Made by a program: the position numbers and the translations under genes
Notes under the pieces: generated by a model
Seen by the model: the letters and a program-made list of their open reading frames with translations, nothing else
Told to the model about the DNA's origin: nothing
The model's database searches: none
Assembly: GCF_010729305.1 (NCBI RefSeq)
Contig: NZ_AP022574.1
Span: forward strand, 2,914,001 to 2,978,000
Direction of reading: 5' to 3'
DNA length: 64,000 nt
DNA from: Mycolicibacterium psychrotolerans
Lineage (GTDB): Bacteria > Actinomycetota > Actinomycetes > Mycobacteriales > Mycobacteriaceae
In this document: positions 9,459-18,458 of the stretch, one piece after another
Layout of the letters: the number at the start of each line of letters is the position of its first letter
How positions within the stretch are numbered: position 1 is the stretch's first letter

Positions 9459-10945
9459 TCCCGCAGCTCGGCGTCGATGGAAGCCATCGCGGGCATCGTC
9501 AGTCCGGCCCGGCCGCGCCGGATCAGCAGGTAGCCCAGGTAGGCCGCGCCGATGGCGACCATGACCAGGACGTAGGCCCAGGCCTGCTTGAAGGCCGCGT
9601 CGCGGAACAGCGCCAGCTCGAAGGCCAGCCAGACGACCGCCACCACCAGGATCGGGATCTCCCACACTCCGAGGTCGAACTTGCCGTTAACGGGAAGCGA
9701 CGTGCGCTTGACCAAGTAGAGCACCACGGTCGAGGCGTACATCACGGCCGGGAGCAGTGTCGCGGCACTGAACAGTGTGAACAGCGCGGTCTCCGAATGC
9801 GCGAAGATCGCCAGGATCAGCTGCGCCAGGGCCAGGTAGAGCAGTGTGGCCTTGAACGGGGTGTGGAAGCGCGGCGAGATCTGGCTCCACTGCTGCCAGC
9901 CCGGGAACCGTTCGTCTCGGGACATGGCCCAGGTCAGCCGGACGCCGGTGATCATGATGACCAGCCCGCAGGCGAAGATCGCGAGCACCACCATCAACAG
10001 CAGCAGCGTGGCGACCACCGACCCGAGGGTCGTGTTGATCACGTCGGCGATCGGGGTGCCCGACTCGGCCAGCGCGACGGGATCCCCGGCGGCCAGCGTC
10101 ACCGCGATCAGGAACACGAAGCCCAGCACGCCGGAGGCGAGTACGGCGTTGCACATCGCACGCGGCACCACCCGCTCGGGGTCGTGGGTCTCCTCGGCCA
10201 GATTGGCCGCCGATTCGAAGCCGACGATCGTGAACGCGCCGAGCAGGAAGCCGAGCATCCACGGCCCGGCCGACGTCCAGTCGCCGAAGCTCCAGAACCC
10301 TTCGGCCGGTACGGCGCCCTTGCTGAACAGGTTCGAGAACTCCATGTCGCCGCGCACCGCGGCGACGACGAGCAGCAGAACGGTCAGCAGCGCCATGCCG
10401 ACGAGCTCCAGGGTGACCAGGCTGTTGTTGACCCTCTCCGCCCACGGCGTCGAGAAGGCCACCAGCAGAGCCTGGATGATCAGCACCGCGGCCGTCATCA
10501 CCCATGCGATCGTCGCGGTGCTCTCGTAGTCGAGCAGGACGGGCAGGATCGTCGAGGCGATCGTGTAGTCGACCGCGACCACGACGATCGCCAGGAACGT
10601 GAACGAGATCCAGCCGATGATCCAGCCCAGGATCGGGTTCGCCAGCCGCGACATCCACTGGTAGTGGTAGCCGGTGACGGGGATCCGGGAGGCCAGCGCG
10701 CCGAGCACGAACGCCACGGCGAGCTGCCCGACCACCGCTATCGGCCACGTCCAGATCCCGACCGGGCCGGAGCTGTTGAGCACCGCCCCGTAGGTGGTGA
10801 AGATGCCCGTGGCGATCGAGACGAAGGCGAACGCGACGGCGAACGACGCGAACCGGCCGGTTCTGCGCTCCAGAGACTGCGTGTACCCGAACTGCGCAAG
10901 CTCTGCCGAGTCGCGGGATTCGCTGCGCGGCGACGGATCGGTCAC
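9455..10945 (-). CDS. APC-family permease
   Basis: A 496-residue integral membrane protein with about 12 hydrophobic segments. Family features include the early GIFTTYGAVLNSSGP loop and VGFESAANLAEET near the middle. APC transporters usually move amino acids, GABA or polyamines. The GTG start at 10945 has a strong ribosome binding site (AGGAGG) 8 bases upstream. As first gene of the kinase/dehydrogenase operon it probably imports the pathway substrate, which argues that the substrate may carry an amino or similar group rather than being plain glycerol. Confidence 0.82.
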   Translation of the reverse strand: MTDPSPRSESRDSAELAQFGYTQSLERRTGRFASFAVAFAFVSIATGIFTTYGAVLNSSGPVGIWTWPIAVVGQLAVAFVLGALASRIPVTGYHYQWMSRLANPILGWIIGWISFTFLAIVVVAVDYTIASTILPVLLDYESTATIAWVMTAAVLIIQALLVAFSTPWAERVNNSLVTLELVGMALLTVLLLVVAAVRGDMEFSNLFSKGAVPAEGFWSFGDWTSAGPWMLGFLLGAFTIVGFESAANLAEETHDPERVVPRAMCNAVLASGVLGFVFLIAVTLAAGDPVALAESGTPIADVINTTLGSVVATLLLLMVVLAIFACGLVIMITGVRLTWAMSRDERFPGWQQWSQISPRFHTPFKATLLYLALAQLILAIFAHSETALFTLFSAATLLPAVMYASTVVLYLVKRTSLPVNGKFDLGVWEIPILVVAVVWLAFELALFRDAAFKQAWAYVLVMVAIGAAYLGYLLIRRGRAGLTMPAMASIDAELRE

Positions 10946-10960
10946 TGGACCTCCTGCGAG

Positions 10961-10985
10961 TGGTATAGACCATGTGGTTGGACCA
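10961..10985. promoter_or_regulatory. Two adjacent GntR/HutC-type operators
   Basis: TGGTATAGACCA (10961-10972) and TGGTTGGACCA (10975-10985) both have the form TGGT-N-ACCA. They resemble the TGGTCTAGACCA operators of HutC-subfamily GntR regulators. They sit just upstream of the permease operon, between it and the divergent GntR gene, and so probably control both. Confidence 0.7.
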
Positions 10986-11085
10986 CAGTATCGGGCGGGA
11001 GGACGGTCCCGTCAACGCCCGGCGTCGATGTTTTACCCGGCTGTCATACGCGCCCCGCGGGCATCGGCGCGACTACTCTGCATGG

Positions 11086-11814
11086 ATGGCATCCGGCACG
11101 CCGCTCTACATGTCGATCGCCGCGGACGTCCGCGACCGGATCGCCACCGAGCAGTTGGGCCCGCACACGCTGCTGCCGTCGGAGCGGGAACTCGCCGAAC
11201 AGCACGGCGTCAGCCGGATGACCGCGCGGCAGGCCCTGTCCCTGCTGGAAAGCGAAGGAGCGGTGTACCGCAAGCCGCCGCGCGGCACGTTCGTCGCCGA
11301 ACCGCGGGTCCGCTTCCACGTCGGCAGCTTCTCCGAAGAGGTGGCCCGCATGGGCCGCAGGCCGGCGGCCAAGCTGCTGTGGGCCGAGCACCAGATCGCC
11401 AAACCCGCTGTCCGCCGCGCACTGGACCTGCCCGAGGGTGCGGCCGTGCACGTCTTCCACCGGTTGCGCACCGTCGACGACGTGCCGTTCGCGTTGGAGA
11501 CCACGTTCCTGCCTGCCGATCTCACCCCCGGCATCCTCGCCGAGCCCGACGACGGATCGCTGTGGGCGCTGCTGCGCTCGCGCTACGGCATCGAGCTGGC
11601 CCGCTCGACCGCCGTGCTGGAGTCGATCGTGCTCGACGATGCGTCCAGCGTGCAGTTGGGGGTGCGCGCCGGGTCGGCAGGCACCCTGCTCACCCGCAGC
11701 ACCCGCGACGTGCAGGGCCGGTGTGTGGAGTACGCGCGCGACGTCTACCGGGCCGATCGGGCCGCGTTCGAGGTCTCCGAGGATCTGGGCGCGGACCGGC
11801 TGTCCTCGGTCTGA
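11086..11814 (+). CDS. GntR-family regulator, HutC subfamily
   Basis: A 242-residue repressor-like protein. The N-terminal winged helix spans about residues 5-75, including [23 protein letters not shown] (stretches of it are diagnostic of GntR). The C-terminal UTRA ligand domain spans about 90-235. It is divergent from the permease/kinase/dehydrogenase operon and two matching operators lie between them, so it is the likely local regulator, released by a pathway metabolite. The ATG at 11086 gives the standard N-terminus; longer in-frame starts reach back into the operator region. Confidence 0.85.
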   Translation: MASGTPLYMSIAADVRDRIATEQLGPHTLLPSERELAEQHGVSRMTARQALSLLESEGAVYRKPPRGTFVAEPRVRFHVGSFSEEVARMGRRPAAKLLWAEHQIAKPAVRRALDLPEGAAVHVFHRLRTVDDVPFALETTFLPADLTPGILAEPDDGSLWALLRSRYGIELARSTAVLESIVLDDASSVQLGVRAGSAGTLLTRSTRDVQGRCVEYARDVYRADRAAFEVSEDLGADRLSSV

Positions 11815-11857
11815 GCGCACCCGCGGGCTCGTTTTCGGTCCCGTAAGCTCGCTATTC

Positions 11858-12490
11858 GTGCGATCGCGACGGCGTCTCGGGGTGATGGGCGGAACCTTCG
11901 ACCCCATCCACAACGGGCACCTGGTCGCGGCCAGTGAGGTGGCGGACCTGTTCGACCTCGACGAGGTGGTGTTCGTGCCGACCGGGCAGCCGTGGCAGAA
12001 GCGCAGCCGGCCGGTGACGGCTGCCGAGGACCGCTACCTGATGACCGTCATCGCCACCGCGTCCAACCCCCGCTTCTCGGTCAGCCGCGTCGACATCGAT
12101 CGCGGCGGCCCCACCTACACCAAGGACACTCTCCGGGACCTCGGCACGCTCAATCCCGACGCCGATCTGTACTTCATCACCGGCGCGGACGCGCTGGCGT
12201 CGATCCTGTCGTGGCAGAACTGGGAGGAGATGTTCTCCATCGCCCGTTTCGTCGGCGTGAGCAGGCCCGGCTACGAACTCGACGGCAAGCACATCTCCGC
12301 AGCGATGGCCGAGTTGCCCGCCGACGCGCTGCACCTGGTGGAAGTGCCCGCGCTCGCCATCTCGTCCACGGACTGCCGTGAGCGTGCGGAGACGTCGCGC
12401 CCGATCTGGTACCTGGTGCCCGACGGCGTCGTGCAGTACGTCTCGAAGAGAAGCCTCTATCACCGCCCCACAGAAGGAGACCGCCCCTGA
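11858..12490 (+). CDS. nadD: Nicotinate-nucleotide adenylyltransferase
   Basis: Makes nicotinate adenine dinucleotide from NaMN and ATP in NAD synthesis. The 210-residue product has the nucleotidyltransferase motif [11 protein letters not shown] at about 11-21 (catalytic HNGH) and the C-terminal ISSTDCR signature. The GTG at 11858 places the motif at the usual distance from the N-terminus. It heads the nadD-rsfS-gpgP-octT-degV cluster, conserved in mycobacteria. Confidence 0.93.
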   Translation: MRSRRRLGVMGGTFDPIHNGHLVAASEVADLFDLDEVVFVPTGQPWQKRSRPVTAAEDRYLMTVIATASNPRFSVSRVDIDRGGPTYTKDTLRDLGTLNPDADLYFITGADALASILSWQNWEEMFSIARFVGVSRPGYELDGKHISAAMAELPADALHLVEVPALAISSTDCRERAETSRPIWYLVPDGVVQYVSKRSLYHRPTEGDRP

Positions 12491-12867
12491 CCGCCACAGC
12501 AGAAGCCATCCACATGGCCGAGGTCGCCGCGCGCGCGGCCGCGGCCAAGCTGGCCGACGACGTCGTCGTCATCGACGTGTCCGATCAGCTCGTCATCACC
12601 GACTGCTTCGTCATCGCCTCGGCGTCCAACGAACGTCAGGTCAACGCGATCGTCGACGAGGTCGAGGAGAAGATGCGCCGGGCCGGGTTCAAGCCGGCGC
12701 GACGCGAGGGCACGCGCGAAGGCCGGTGGACCCTCCTCGACTACGTCGACGTGGTGGTGCACATCCAGCATCAGGACGAGCGCAACTTCTATGCCCTCGA
12801 CCGGTTGTGGCGGGACTGCCCGCTCGTGCCGGTCGACCTGGACGGCACGGCCGAGGACGACGCATGA
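12487..12867 (+). CDS. rsfS: Ribosomal silencing factor RsfS, probable CTG start
   Basis: RsfS binds L14 of the large subunit and blocks subunit joining in starvation. The core ([17 protein letters not shown] ... [16 protein letters not shown]) is unmistakable. A ribosome binding site (AAGGAGA at 12474-12480) lies 6 bases before a CTG at 12487, but 33 bases before the first ATG at 12514. The extra residues [13 protein letters not shown] resemble the start of the M. tuberculosis orthologue as I remember it. A CTG start at 12487 is therefore preferred (126 residues); the conservative alternative is the ATG at 12514 (117 residues). Confidence 0.85.
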   Translation: MTATAEAIHMAEVAARAAAAKLADDVVVIDVSDQLVITDCFVIASASNERQVNAIVDEVEEKMRRAGFKPARREGTREGRWTLLDYVDVVVHIQHQDERNFYALDRLWRDCPLVPVDLDGTAEDDA

Positions 12868-13541
12868 CGATCCGCCGGCTGGTGATGCTGCGGCACGGCC
12901 AGACCGAGTTCAACGCGGGCAGCCGGATGCAGGGTCAGCTGGACACCGACCTCTCCGACCTGGGTCGTGAGCAGGCCGTGGCGGCCGCCGAGGTGCTGGC
13001 CAAACGTCAGCCGCTGCTGATCATCTCGTCGGATCTGCGGCGTGCGCTGGACACCGCGGTCGCTCTCGGTGACCGCTGCGGTCAGTCGGTCAACATCGAC
13101 GCCCGGCTGCGTGAGACCCATCTCGGTGACTGGCAGGGGATGACGCACGTGGAGGTCGACGACGCCGCACCCGGCGCCCGGCTGGCTTGGCGGGAGGACG
13201 CGCGCTGGGCCCCGCACGGCGGCGAGAGCCGTGTCGACGTCGCCGACCGCAGTCTGCCGCTGGTGCGCGAACTGGTGGCCGGTCAACCGGAGTGGGGTGT
13301 CGAGGACCCGGATCGACCGGTCGTACTGGTGGCACACGGCGGCCTGATCGCGGCGCTGACCGCGGCGCTGCTGCATCTGCCGGTCGACAACTGGCCCGTG
13401 CTGGGCGGCATGGGCAACGCGAGCTGGGTGCAGTTGGCCGGGCACACCCGCCCCCGCGGGGCCGCCGGACAGTTCGACGACATCCGGTGGCGCCTCGACG
13501 TGTGGAACGCCTCGGCGCAGGTCGCCAACGATGTCCTCTGA
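12864..13541 (+). CDS. gpgP: Glucosyl-3-phosphoglycerate phosphatase (histidine phosphatase family)
   Basis: A 225-residue histidine phosphatase. The catalytic motif LRHGQTEFN places the nucleophile His at 11, and the second His is in VLVAHGG at about 158. Its position between rsfS and octT matches the M. tuberculosis gene shown to be GpgP, which dephosphorylates glucosyl-3-phosphoglycerate in methylglucose lipopolysaccharide synthesis. The ATG overlaps the rsfS stop (ATGA), and its own end overlaps the start of octT by 11 bases. Confidence 0.85.
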   Translation: MTIRRLVMLRHGQTEFNAGSRMQGQLDTDLSDLGREQAVAAAEVLAKRQPLLIISSDLRRALDTAVALGDRCGQSVNIDARLRETHLGDWQGMTHVEVDDAAPGARLAWREDARWAPHGGESRVDVADRSLPLVRELVAGQPEWGVEDPDRPVVLVAHGGLIAALTAALLHLPVDNWPVLGGMGNASWVQLAGHTRPRGAAGQFDDIRWRLDVWNASAQVANDVL

Positions 13542-14277
13542 CGCGGACCCCGGCCGCAGAACCCTGCTGGTTTTCTGCGATTCCCTGTCGTACTACGGCC
13601 CGACCGGCGGACTGCCCGTCGACGATCCGCGTATCTGGCCGAATATCGTTGCCGAACAATTGGATTGGGATGTCGAGCTGATCGGCCGGATCGGCTGGAC
13701 CAGCCGTGACGTCTGGTGGGCGGCGACGCAGGACCCGCGGTCGTGGGCGGCGTTGCCGCGCGCGGGCGCGGTCGTCTTCGCGACCTCGGGCATGGACTCA
13801 CTGCCCTCGCCGCTGCCGACGGCGCTGCGAGAATTGATCCGGTACGTGCGGCCGCCGCGGGTACGGCGCTGGGTGCGTGACGGTTACGCGTGGGCGCAAC
13901 CCCGGTTCTCGCCGATCGCCCGCGCCGCGCTGCCCCCGCATCTGACCGTCGAGTACCTGGAGATGACCAGGGCCGCCATCGATTTCAACCGGCCCGGGAT
14001 CCCGGTGGTGGCATCCCTGCCGTCGGTGCACATCGCCGCCACTTACGGCAAGGCCCACCACGGCCGTCCCGGCACCGTCGCCGCGATCACCCGCTGGGCC
14101 GGCGAGCATAACGTGCCCCTGGTCGACCTCAAGGCTGCGGTCGCCGAACACGTGCTGAGCGGGCGCGGGAACCCTGACGGCATCCACTGGAACTTCGAGG
14201 CCCACGAGGCAGTCGCCGGGCTGATGATCAAGGCTCTCGCCGAAGCCGGTGTCTCCGTCTCGGATTCGCGGAGCTGA
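13531..14277 (+). CDS. octT: Diglucosylglycerate octanoyltransferase OctT-like SGNH protein
   Basis: A 248-residue SGNH/GDSL-type protein. The nucleophile-type Ser is in FCDSLSYYG (Ser18) and the C-terminal D-x-x-H dyad is DGIH (Asp216, His219). In mycobacteria this position, directly after gpgP, is held by the enzyme that octanoylates diglucosylglycerate, the second step toward methylglucose lipopolysaccharide. Function is assigned from that synteny and the SGNH residues. The 11-base overlap with gpgP supports translational coupling. Confidence 0.8.
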   Translation: MSSDADPGRRTLLVFCDSLSYYGPTGGLPVDDPRIWPNIVAEQLDWDVELIGRIGWTSRDVWWAATQDPRSWAALPRAGAVVFATSGMDSLPSPLPTALRELIRYVRPPRVRRWVRDGYAWAQPRFSPIARAALPPHLTVEYLEMTRAAIDFNRPGIPVVASLPSVHIAATYGKAHHGRPGTVAAITRWAGEHNVPLVDLKAAVAEHVLSGRGNPDGIHWNFEAHEAVAGLMIKALAEAGVSVSDSRS

Positions 14278-14278
14278 C

Positions 14279-15118
14279 ATGCCGGTGGTGGTGGTCAGTG
14301 ACTCGTCCTCGCGGCTGGGCGTCGACGACGAGAAGCGCTGGAACATCCGCGAGGTGCCATTGCACGTCCTCGTCGACGGCGACGATCTGCGCGACGGAGT
14401 CGACGAGATCCCCTACGACATCCATGATCGCCCCAAGGTGACGACGGCGGGGGCCGCGCCGGCCGACCTGGAGGAGACGTACCGGCAGGCATTGGCCGAC
14501 AGTGCCGGGGATGGCGTCGTCGCGGTGCACCTGTCGGCCGCTCTGTCGAGCACCTACAGCGCGGCGGTCATCGCTGCTCGGGAGTTCGGATCAGCGGTGC
14601 GCGTGGTCAATTCGCGCTCGGCGGCAATGGGCGTCGGGTTCGTCGCCCGCGAGGCGGCGCGCTGCGCGGCCGCGGGCGGGGACGTCGACGCCGTGGAGGC
14701 GGCCGCACGCGCCGCCCGGGGACGCTCGCACGTGTTCCTCGTCGTGCACCGGCTGGACAACCTGCGCCGCAGCGGGCGTATCGGCACCGCGTCGTCGTGG
14801 CTGGGCACCGCGTTGTCGCTCAAGCCGCTGCTCCGCCTCGACGTCGACGGCCGGTTGGTGCTCGATCAGCGCATCCGCACCATCAGCAAGGCGCATGCAG
14901 CGCTGGTGGACCGCGTCGCCGATGTCGTGGGCGAGGCGCCGGCCGACGTCGTGGTGCACCACGTCGACAACCACGACGCCGCTGACGAGCTGGGAGCCGC
15001 TCTGACACAGCGGCTTCCGCAATTGACCTCGCTGACCGTCGCCGACATGGGCCCGGTGCTGTCGGTTCACGTTGGCTCCGGAGCCGTCGGCGTCGCCGTG
15101 CAGGTCGCCGCGTCGTAG
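14279..15118 (+). CDS. DegV family fatty-acid-binding protein
   Basis: A 279-residue DegV-fold protein. It has the N-terminal VVVSDSSSRLG, the AVHLSAALSSTYSAA stretch with the Ser that contacts the lipid carboxylate, and the typical VHRLDNLRRSGRIG block. DegV/FakB-like proteins present bound fatty acids to acyl kinases or other enzymes. The ATG at 14279 lies one base after the octT stop, so the gene continues the operon, fitting a lipid-supply role beside an acyltransferase. The partner kinase is not in the window. Confidence 0.85.
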   Translation: MPVVVVSDSSSRLGVDDEKRWNIREVPLHVLVDGDDLRDGVDEIPYDIHDRPKVTTAGAAPADLEETYRQALADSAGDGVVAVHLSAALSSTYSAAVIAAREFGSAVRVVNSRSAAMGVGFVAREAARCAAAGGDVDAVEAAARAARGRSHVFLVVHRLDNLRRSGRIGTASSWLGTALSLKPLLRLDVDGRLVLDQRIRTISKAHAALVDRVADVVGEAPADVVVHHVDNHDAADELGAALTQRLPQLTSLTVADMGPVLSVHVGSGAVGVAVQVAAS

Positions 15119-15121
15119 TCG

Positions 15122-15835
15122 TCAGATCAGTGCCACCGGCCGCAGTTCCACGCAACATTCGCCCCCGGCGGGCGCGAGCACAGCCTCGACGGTCTCGGAC
15201 TGCAGTCCGTCGAGGACCCCACGCGCGAAGGAAAGGTTGAGCTCGCACACGAGCTTGGGCAACTGGCGCGCAAGCGGGTGGAAGGGGCAGTTGCGAAGCC
15301 GGACACACTGCTGCGGAGCGGGGTAGGGCTCGAATCCGTAGTCGGCAAGTGCTTTCTCGGCCAGGCGCATGGTTCGCTCGGCGCTCAGCCGGCCGCCGCG
15401 TACCGGCTCGCTCGCGGCCGCCGCCGCGGTGACACCGCGCTCGTGGGCCACACATGCCGCGGCGACCCGTGCCGATCCGTGCTCGTTCTCGGCGAGCACC
15501 GCGTGCGCGAGGATGTCGGCGAGCAATCCGTGGCGGCGCGTCGGGATGCTGACATCGAGTTCCGTGTCTGCGAGTGCGTACACCTTCGGCGGGCGACCGG
15601 CGCGAGCGTCCATCGGCTGCCGGAAATGGAATTGCAGCAGCCCGGCTTCGACGAGCTTGTCGAGGTGGAAGGCCGCGAGTCTGCGGGAGATGCCCGCCGC
15701 AGAGGCCGCTTCGTCGCGGCTGACCGGGCGGCGCTGAGCCCGCGCGAAGTCGTACAGCCGCCAGCGCATGTCGTCGCTCAGCGCTGCCACCGCGCGGATC
15801 GACTGGTGACGCGGGGAGCGCGGGGGTCGCTGCAC
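15122..15835 (-). CDS. Winged-helix regulator with C-terminal Cys cluster (COG2345/SufR-like)
   Basis: A 237-residue protein with an ArsR-like winged helix at about residues 15-90 (RDEAASAAGISRRLAAFHLDKL) and a C-terminal domain carrying Cys177, Cys183 (RNCPFHPLA), Cys197 and Cys227/228. This arrangement is typical of COG2345 regulators, some of which bind Fe-S clusters. It therefore probably senses redox or iron-sulfur status. The start is GTG. It converges on degV (3-bp gap) and is divergent from the DUF2231 gene, which it may control. Confidence 0.75.
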   Translation of the reverse strand: MQRPPRSPRHQSIRAVAALSDDMRWRLYDFARAQRRPVSRDEAASAAGISRRLAAFHLDKLVEAGLLQFHFRQPMDARAGRPPKVYALADTELDVSIPTRRHGLLADILAHAVLAENEHGSARVAAACVAHERGVTAAAAASEPVRGGRLSAERTMRLAEKALADYGFEPYPAPQQCVRLRNCPFHPLARQLPKLVCELNLSFARGVLDGLQSETVEAVLAPAGGECCVELRPVALI

Positions 15836-15940
15836 GCTGACACGATAGCGCCAACTGAGCCGGCCGAAATTGCTTCTTGACCCGCGGAGCGGAATAAGAC
15901 CAAAATCAGTTAACCAAATCCACGACGAGTGGAGGTGGCC

Positions 15941-16453
15941 GTGAGCACTCGGTCAGAGCAGGCGAAGCACCCCGTCAGCGCGATGCTGGCCGGACCGTAC
16001 GGGCATCCGTTCCATCCCATCCTGGTCACCGTTCCGATCGGCGCGTGGCTCGCCAGTCTGGTCTTCGACATCGCGTCGCACGTGGTGGCCGATCCGGGCT
16101 TCCTGGTCCGAGGAGCCTGGTGGCTGATCGCGATCGGTGTGATCGGCGCGGCGGCCGCTGCCGCGGTCGGCTTCCTGGACCTGCTCGCCATCCCCACGGG
16201 CACCCGGGCATTCACGGTGGGCCTCGTGCACATGACGCTGAACCTGGCCGTCACGGCGGGCTATATCGCTGGTTACCTTTGGCGGCAGACACTTTCGATG
16301 GACGGGCCGGTGGCTCTCGGACCGCTGGCGTTGTCAGTGGTCAGCTTCGCGGTGTTGGGGGCGTCGGGCTATCTGGGCGGCATGTTGTCCTACCGCTACG
16401 GTGTCCGCGTCGCCGACGAGGCCACTCAGGCGACCGGCTTCGTCGGTAGGTGA
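15941..16453 (+). CDS. DUF2231 family membrane protein
   Basis: A 170-residue protein with four hydrophobic segments. An HPFHP motif at about residues 22-26 at the start of the first segment is the DUF2231 signature and may bind heme or metal. The GTG at 15941 follows GGAGG at 5 bases, better than an in-frame GTG at 15929. It is followed by a second small membrane protein 25 bp later. The function is unknown. Confidence 0.75.
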   Translation: MSTRSEQAKHPVSAMLAGPYGHPFHPILVTVPIGAWLASLVFDIASHVVADPGFLVRGAWWLIAIGVIGAAAAAAVGFLDLLAIPTGTRAFTVGLVHMTLNLAVTAGYIAGYLWRQTLSMDGPVALGPLALSVVSFAVLGASGYLGGMLSYRYGVRVADEATQATGFVGR

Positions 16454-16478
16454 GAAGTACAGCAGAGGAGGGACTCTC

Positions 16479-16904
16479 ATGGGTATCGCATCGGCGATCG
16501 CGTGGATCCTGACGGCCGGAGGCGGCGCTTTCATGCTCGCCAAGTGGGTGAGCGGCGGCGGCCACCGAAAACCGAGCGGCACACACCTCCCGCCGGCGGC
16601 CGTCTTCGGGCACTTCGCCCTGGCCGCCCTCGGGTTGGTGCTGTGGATCGTCTACCTGGTCGCCGACAACGATCCCATCGGATGGGTCGCGCTCGCCCTT
16701 CTCGTTCCGGTGGCGATCCTCGGGGTGGTGATGCTGGCCCGCTGGCTCCCTGTGCGCCAAGGGCGATCTCAACCCGTCGGCGCGCGAGTGCAGCAGGCGG
16801 GCGAGGCGCCAGAGCGGTCGTTCCCGGTGCCGGTCGTGGTGGGGCACGGTGTCCTCGCCGTGGTGACGATCGTGCTTGCGCTGTTGGCGATCAGAGCCAG
16901 CTGA
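16479..16904 (+). CDS. Small membrane protein of unknown function
   Basis: A 141-residue protein with about four hydrophobic segments (about 3-25, 42-64, 68-88 and 117-138) and a basic loop in between. The ATG at 16479 follows a good ribosome binding site (GAGGAGGG). It probably forms an operon with the DUF2231 gene. I do not recognise the family and no catalytic motif is visible. Confidence 0.65.
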   Translation: MGIASAIAWILTAGGGAFMLAKWVSGGGHRKPSGTHLPPAAVFGHFALAALGLVLWIVYLVADNDPIGWVALALLVPVAILGVVMLARWLPVRQGRSQPVGARVQQAGEAPERSFPVPVVVGHGVLAVVTIVLALLAIRAS

Positions 16905-16912
16905 CCCGAACG

Positions 16913-17962
16913 TCAGACCGCCGCCCGGCCCGTGATCGGCGGAAGATCGGCCAGCGTCACGATGCCCGGCGGTGCGGCGACCACGGCGGGTACCGCGTTG
17001 GTCACCGGCATCGCGGTGTAGATCATGCCCAACCCCATGAAACCCGGTTCGGTCCAGTCCCTGGGCGGCAGGCAGTGCACGACGGTGCGCATGTTGGGCA
17101 GCCCGAACACCTGCACGACGTGGCCGTGCTCGAGGGGTTTGGGAGGGCTCACGTGCTCACCCATGATCCAGTTGAACCCGACGCTGACGACGTTGCGCTC
17201 GCCCACCCAGCCGCGGTGATAGCCCATCACCCCGGCAACCGTGCCCTGCGGAATCGTCATGAAGCCGAGGTCGCTGTCCCCGGTCGCGGCAGTGAACGTC
17301 ACGTCGAAGGTCAGCCGGTCCAGCGTCACGCCGATGGCGTCGGCCATCATGGCGGCCGATTCGGCGAACACCTCGCTCTCGCGGCGCACGCTCTCGGCCA
17401 GCCCCGGGGTGTCGGGGTCCTGCGAGAAGCCCATCGCGGTCTGGGTGCCTGCCGACTCGTAGGTCGAGCAGTCCACCGATTCGGTGATGCGGATCTCGTC
17501 GACGCGCTCGCAGGCGCCGCTGAGGACCATGCCCACCAGATTCGACATGCCAGGGTGTGCGCCGCTGCCGAAGATCGTCGAATTGCCTCGCTCACAAGCG
17601 GTTCGGATGCGCTGCAGATCCTCGGGCGACTGCTTGCCCCCGGTGATCCACGCGGCCGACGTACACACGTTGACGCCGGCCTCGAGCAGGCGGACCAGCT
17701 CGTCGATGCTGGGCCACAACGGGTTGTAGCAGCATGCGTCGGGCCGCAGGGCGAGCAGCGCGTCGATGTCGTTCGTGGCCGTCACCCCGGTCGGTTCGGG
17801 CCGGCCGGCGAGTTCGGCCGCGTCGACGCCGACCTTGTCCGCGCCGTGCGCGTAGACCCCGACGAGGTCCATGTCATCGCGGCCGATGATCGCGTGCAGT
17901 GAGCGGCGGCCGATGTTGCCGGTGGTCCACTGGATGACGCGCAGAGGTCGCTCGGTCGGCAT
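16913..17962 (-). CDS. DapB-fold NAD(P)-dependent dehydrogenase
   Basis: A 349-residue protein with an N-terminal Rossmann motif TTGNIGRRS at about 13-21 and a dihydrodipicolinate reductase-like layout. Mycobacteria have many paralogues of this kind, related to 2,4-diaminopentanoate dehydrogenase. Their substrates are mostly unknown. It is divergent from the interrupted SDR gene, with 31 bp between the two starts. The C-terminal region is longer than in true DapB, so lysine synthesis is unlikely. Confidence 0.75.
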   Translation of the reverse strand: MPTERPLRVIQWTTGNIGRRSLHAIIGRDDMDLVGVYAHGADKVGVDAAELAGRPEPTGVTATNDIDALLALRPDACCYNPLWPSIDELVRLLEAGVNVCTSAAWITGGKQSPEDLQRIRTACERGNSTIFGSGAHPGMSNLVGMVLSGACERVDEIRITESVDCSTYESAGTQTAMGFSQDPDTPGLAESVRRESEVFAESAAMMADAIGVTLDRLTFDVTFTAATGDSDLGFMTIPQGTVAGVMGYHRGWVGERNVVSVGFNWIMGEHVSPPKPLEHGHVVQVFGLPNMRTVVHCLPPRDWTEPGFMGLGMIYTAMPVTNAVPAVVAAPPGIVTLADLPPITGRAAV

Positions 17963-17993
17963 GGCGTCAACCTACCGCCTCTAAGGTGGCCGC

Positions 17994-18434
17994 ATGACTG
18001 ACTCGACACCCGTGGCTGTCGTGACCGGTGCCAGCCGCGGAGCGGGCCGCGGCATCGCCACCGCCCTGGCCGCCCGAGGATGGCGGGTGTACGGCACCGG
18101 CCGCCGCATCGACGAGGCCCCCGGCTGGGGCGTCGGAGTGCGGGTCGATCATCACGACGACGACGCCGTGGGCGCGCTGTTCGAACGGGTCGCGAGCGAG
18201 GCCGGCCGACTGGATCTTCTCGTCAACAACGCCGCGGTGATCTCCGACGACCTGGTGAGGCCGGAACCGTTCTGGCAGAAGCCGCGCGGCCTGGCCGACG
18301 TGCTCGACGTCGGCCTGCGGTCGTCCTACATCGCATCCTGGTATGCCGCCCCACTGCTGACCGCGCGGGAGCGGGCGCTGATCGCGTTCACCTCCTCACC
18401 CGGATCGGTGTGCTACATGCACGGGCCGACGTAG
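17994..18434 (+). pseudogene. 5' part of a short-chain dehydrogenase split by the integrated element
   Basis: Encodes 146 residues: the N-terminal Rossmann motif TGASRGAGRG at about 11-20, NNAAV in the middle and the catalytic Ser at about 134 (FTSSPGSV). Reading then enters the element and stops three codons later. The missing half, including the catalytic Tyr-x3-Lys, is found in frame at 29326-29711. Joining the halves at the shared 10-bp core gives 268 residues with Ser134, Tyr147 and Lys151 correctly spaced. It resembles DHRS1-type SDRs. While the element is integrated the enzyme cannot be made. Confidence 0.88.
18415..18424. other. attL core (left attachment site)
   Basis: ACATGCACGG occurs here and again at 29326-29335. 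Both copies lie in the same reading phase of the SDR gene (TAC ATG CAC GG). Outside the core the flanks diverge on the element side, as expected for serine-integrase att sites. Outward of the left copy the sequence is host SDR. Confidence 0.85.
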
Positions 18435-18458
18435 ATGCCGATACGCAGAAGGAGTCAC

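Noticed and set aside
16913..17962. Dihydrodipicolinate reductase DapB
   Set aside because: It is about 100 residues longer than DapB and matches the large mycobacterial paralogue group of unknown substrates.
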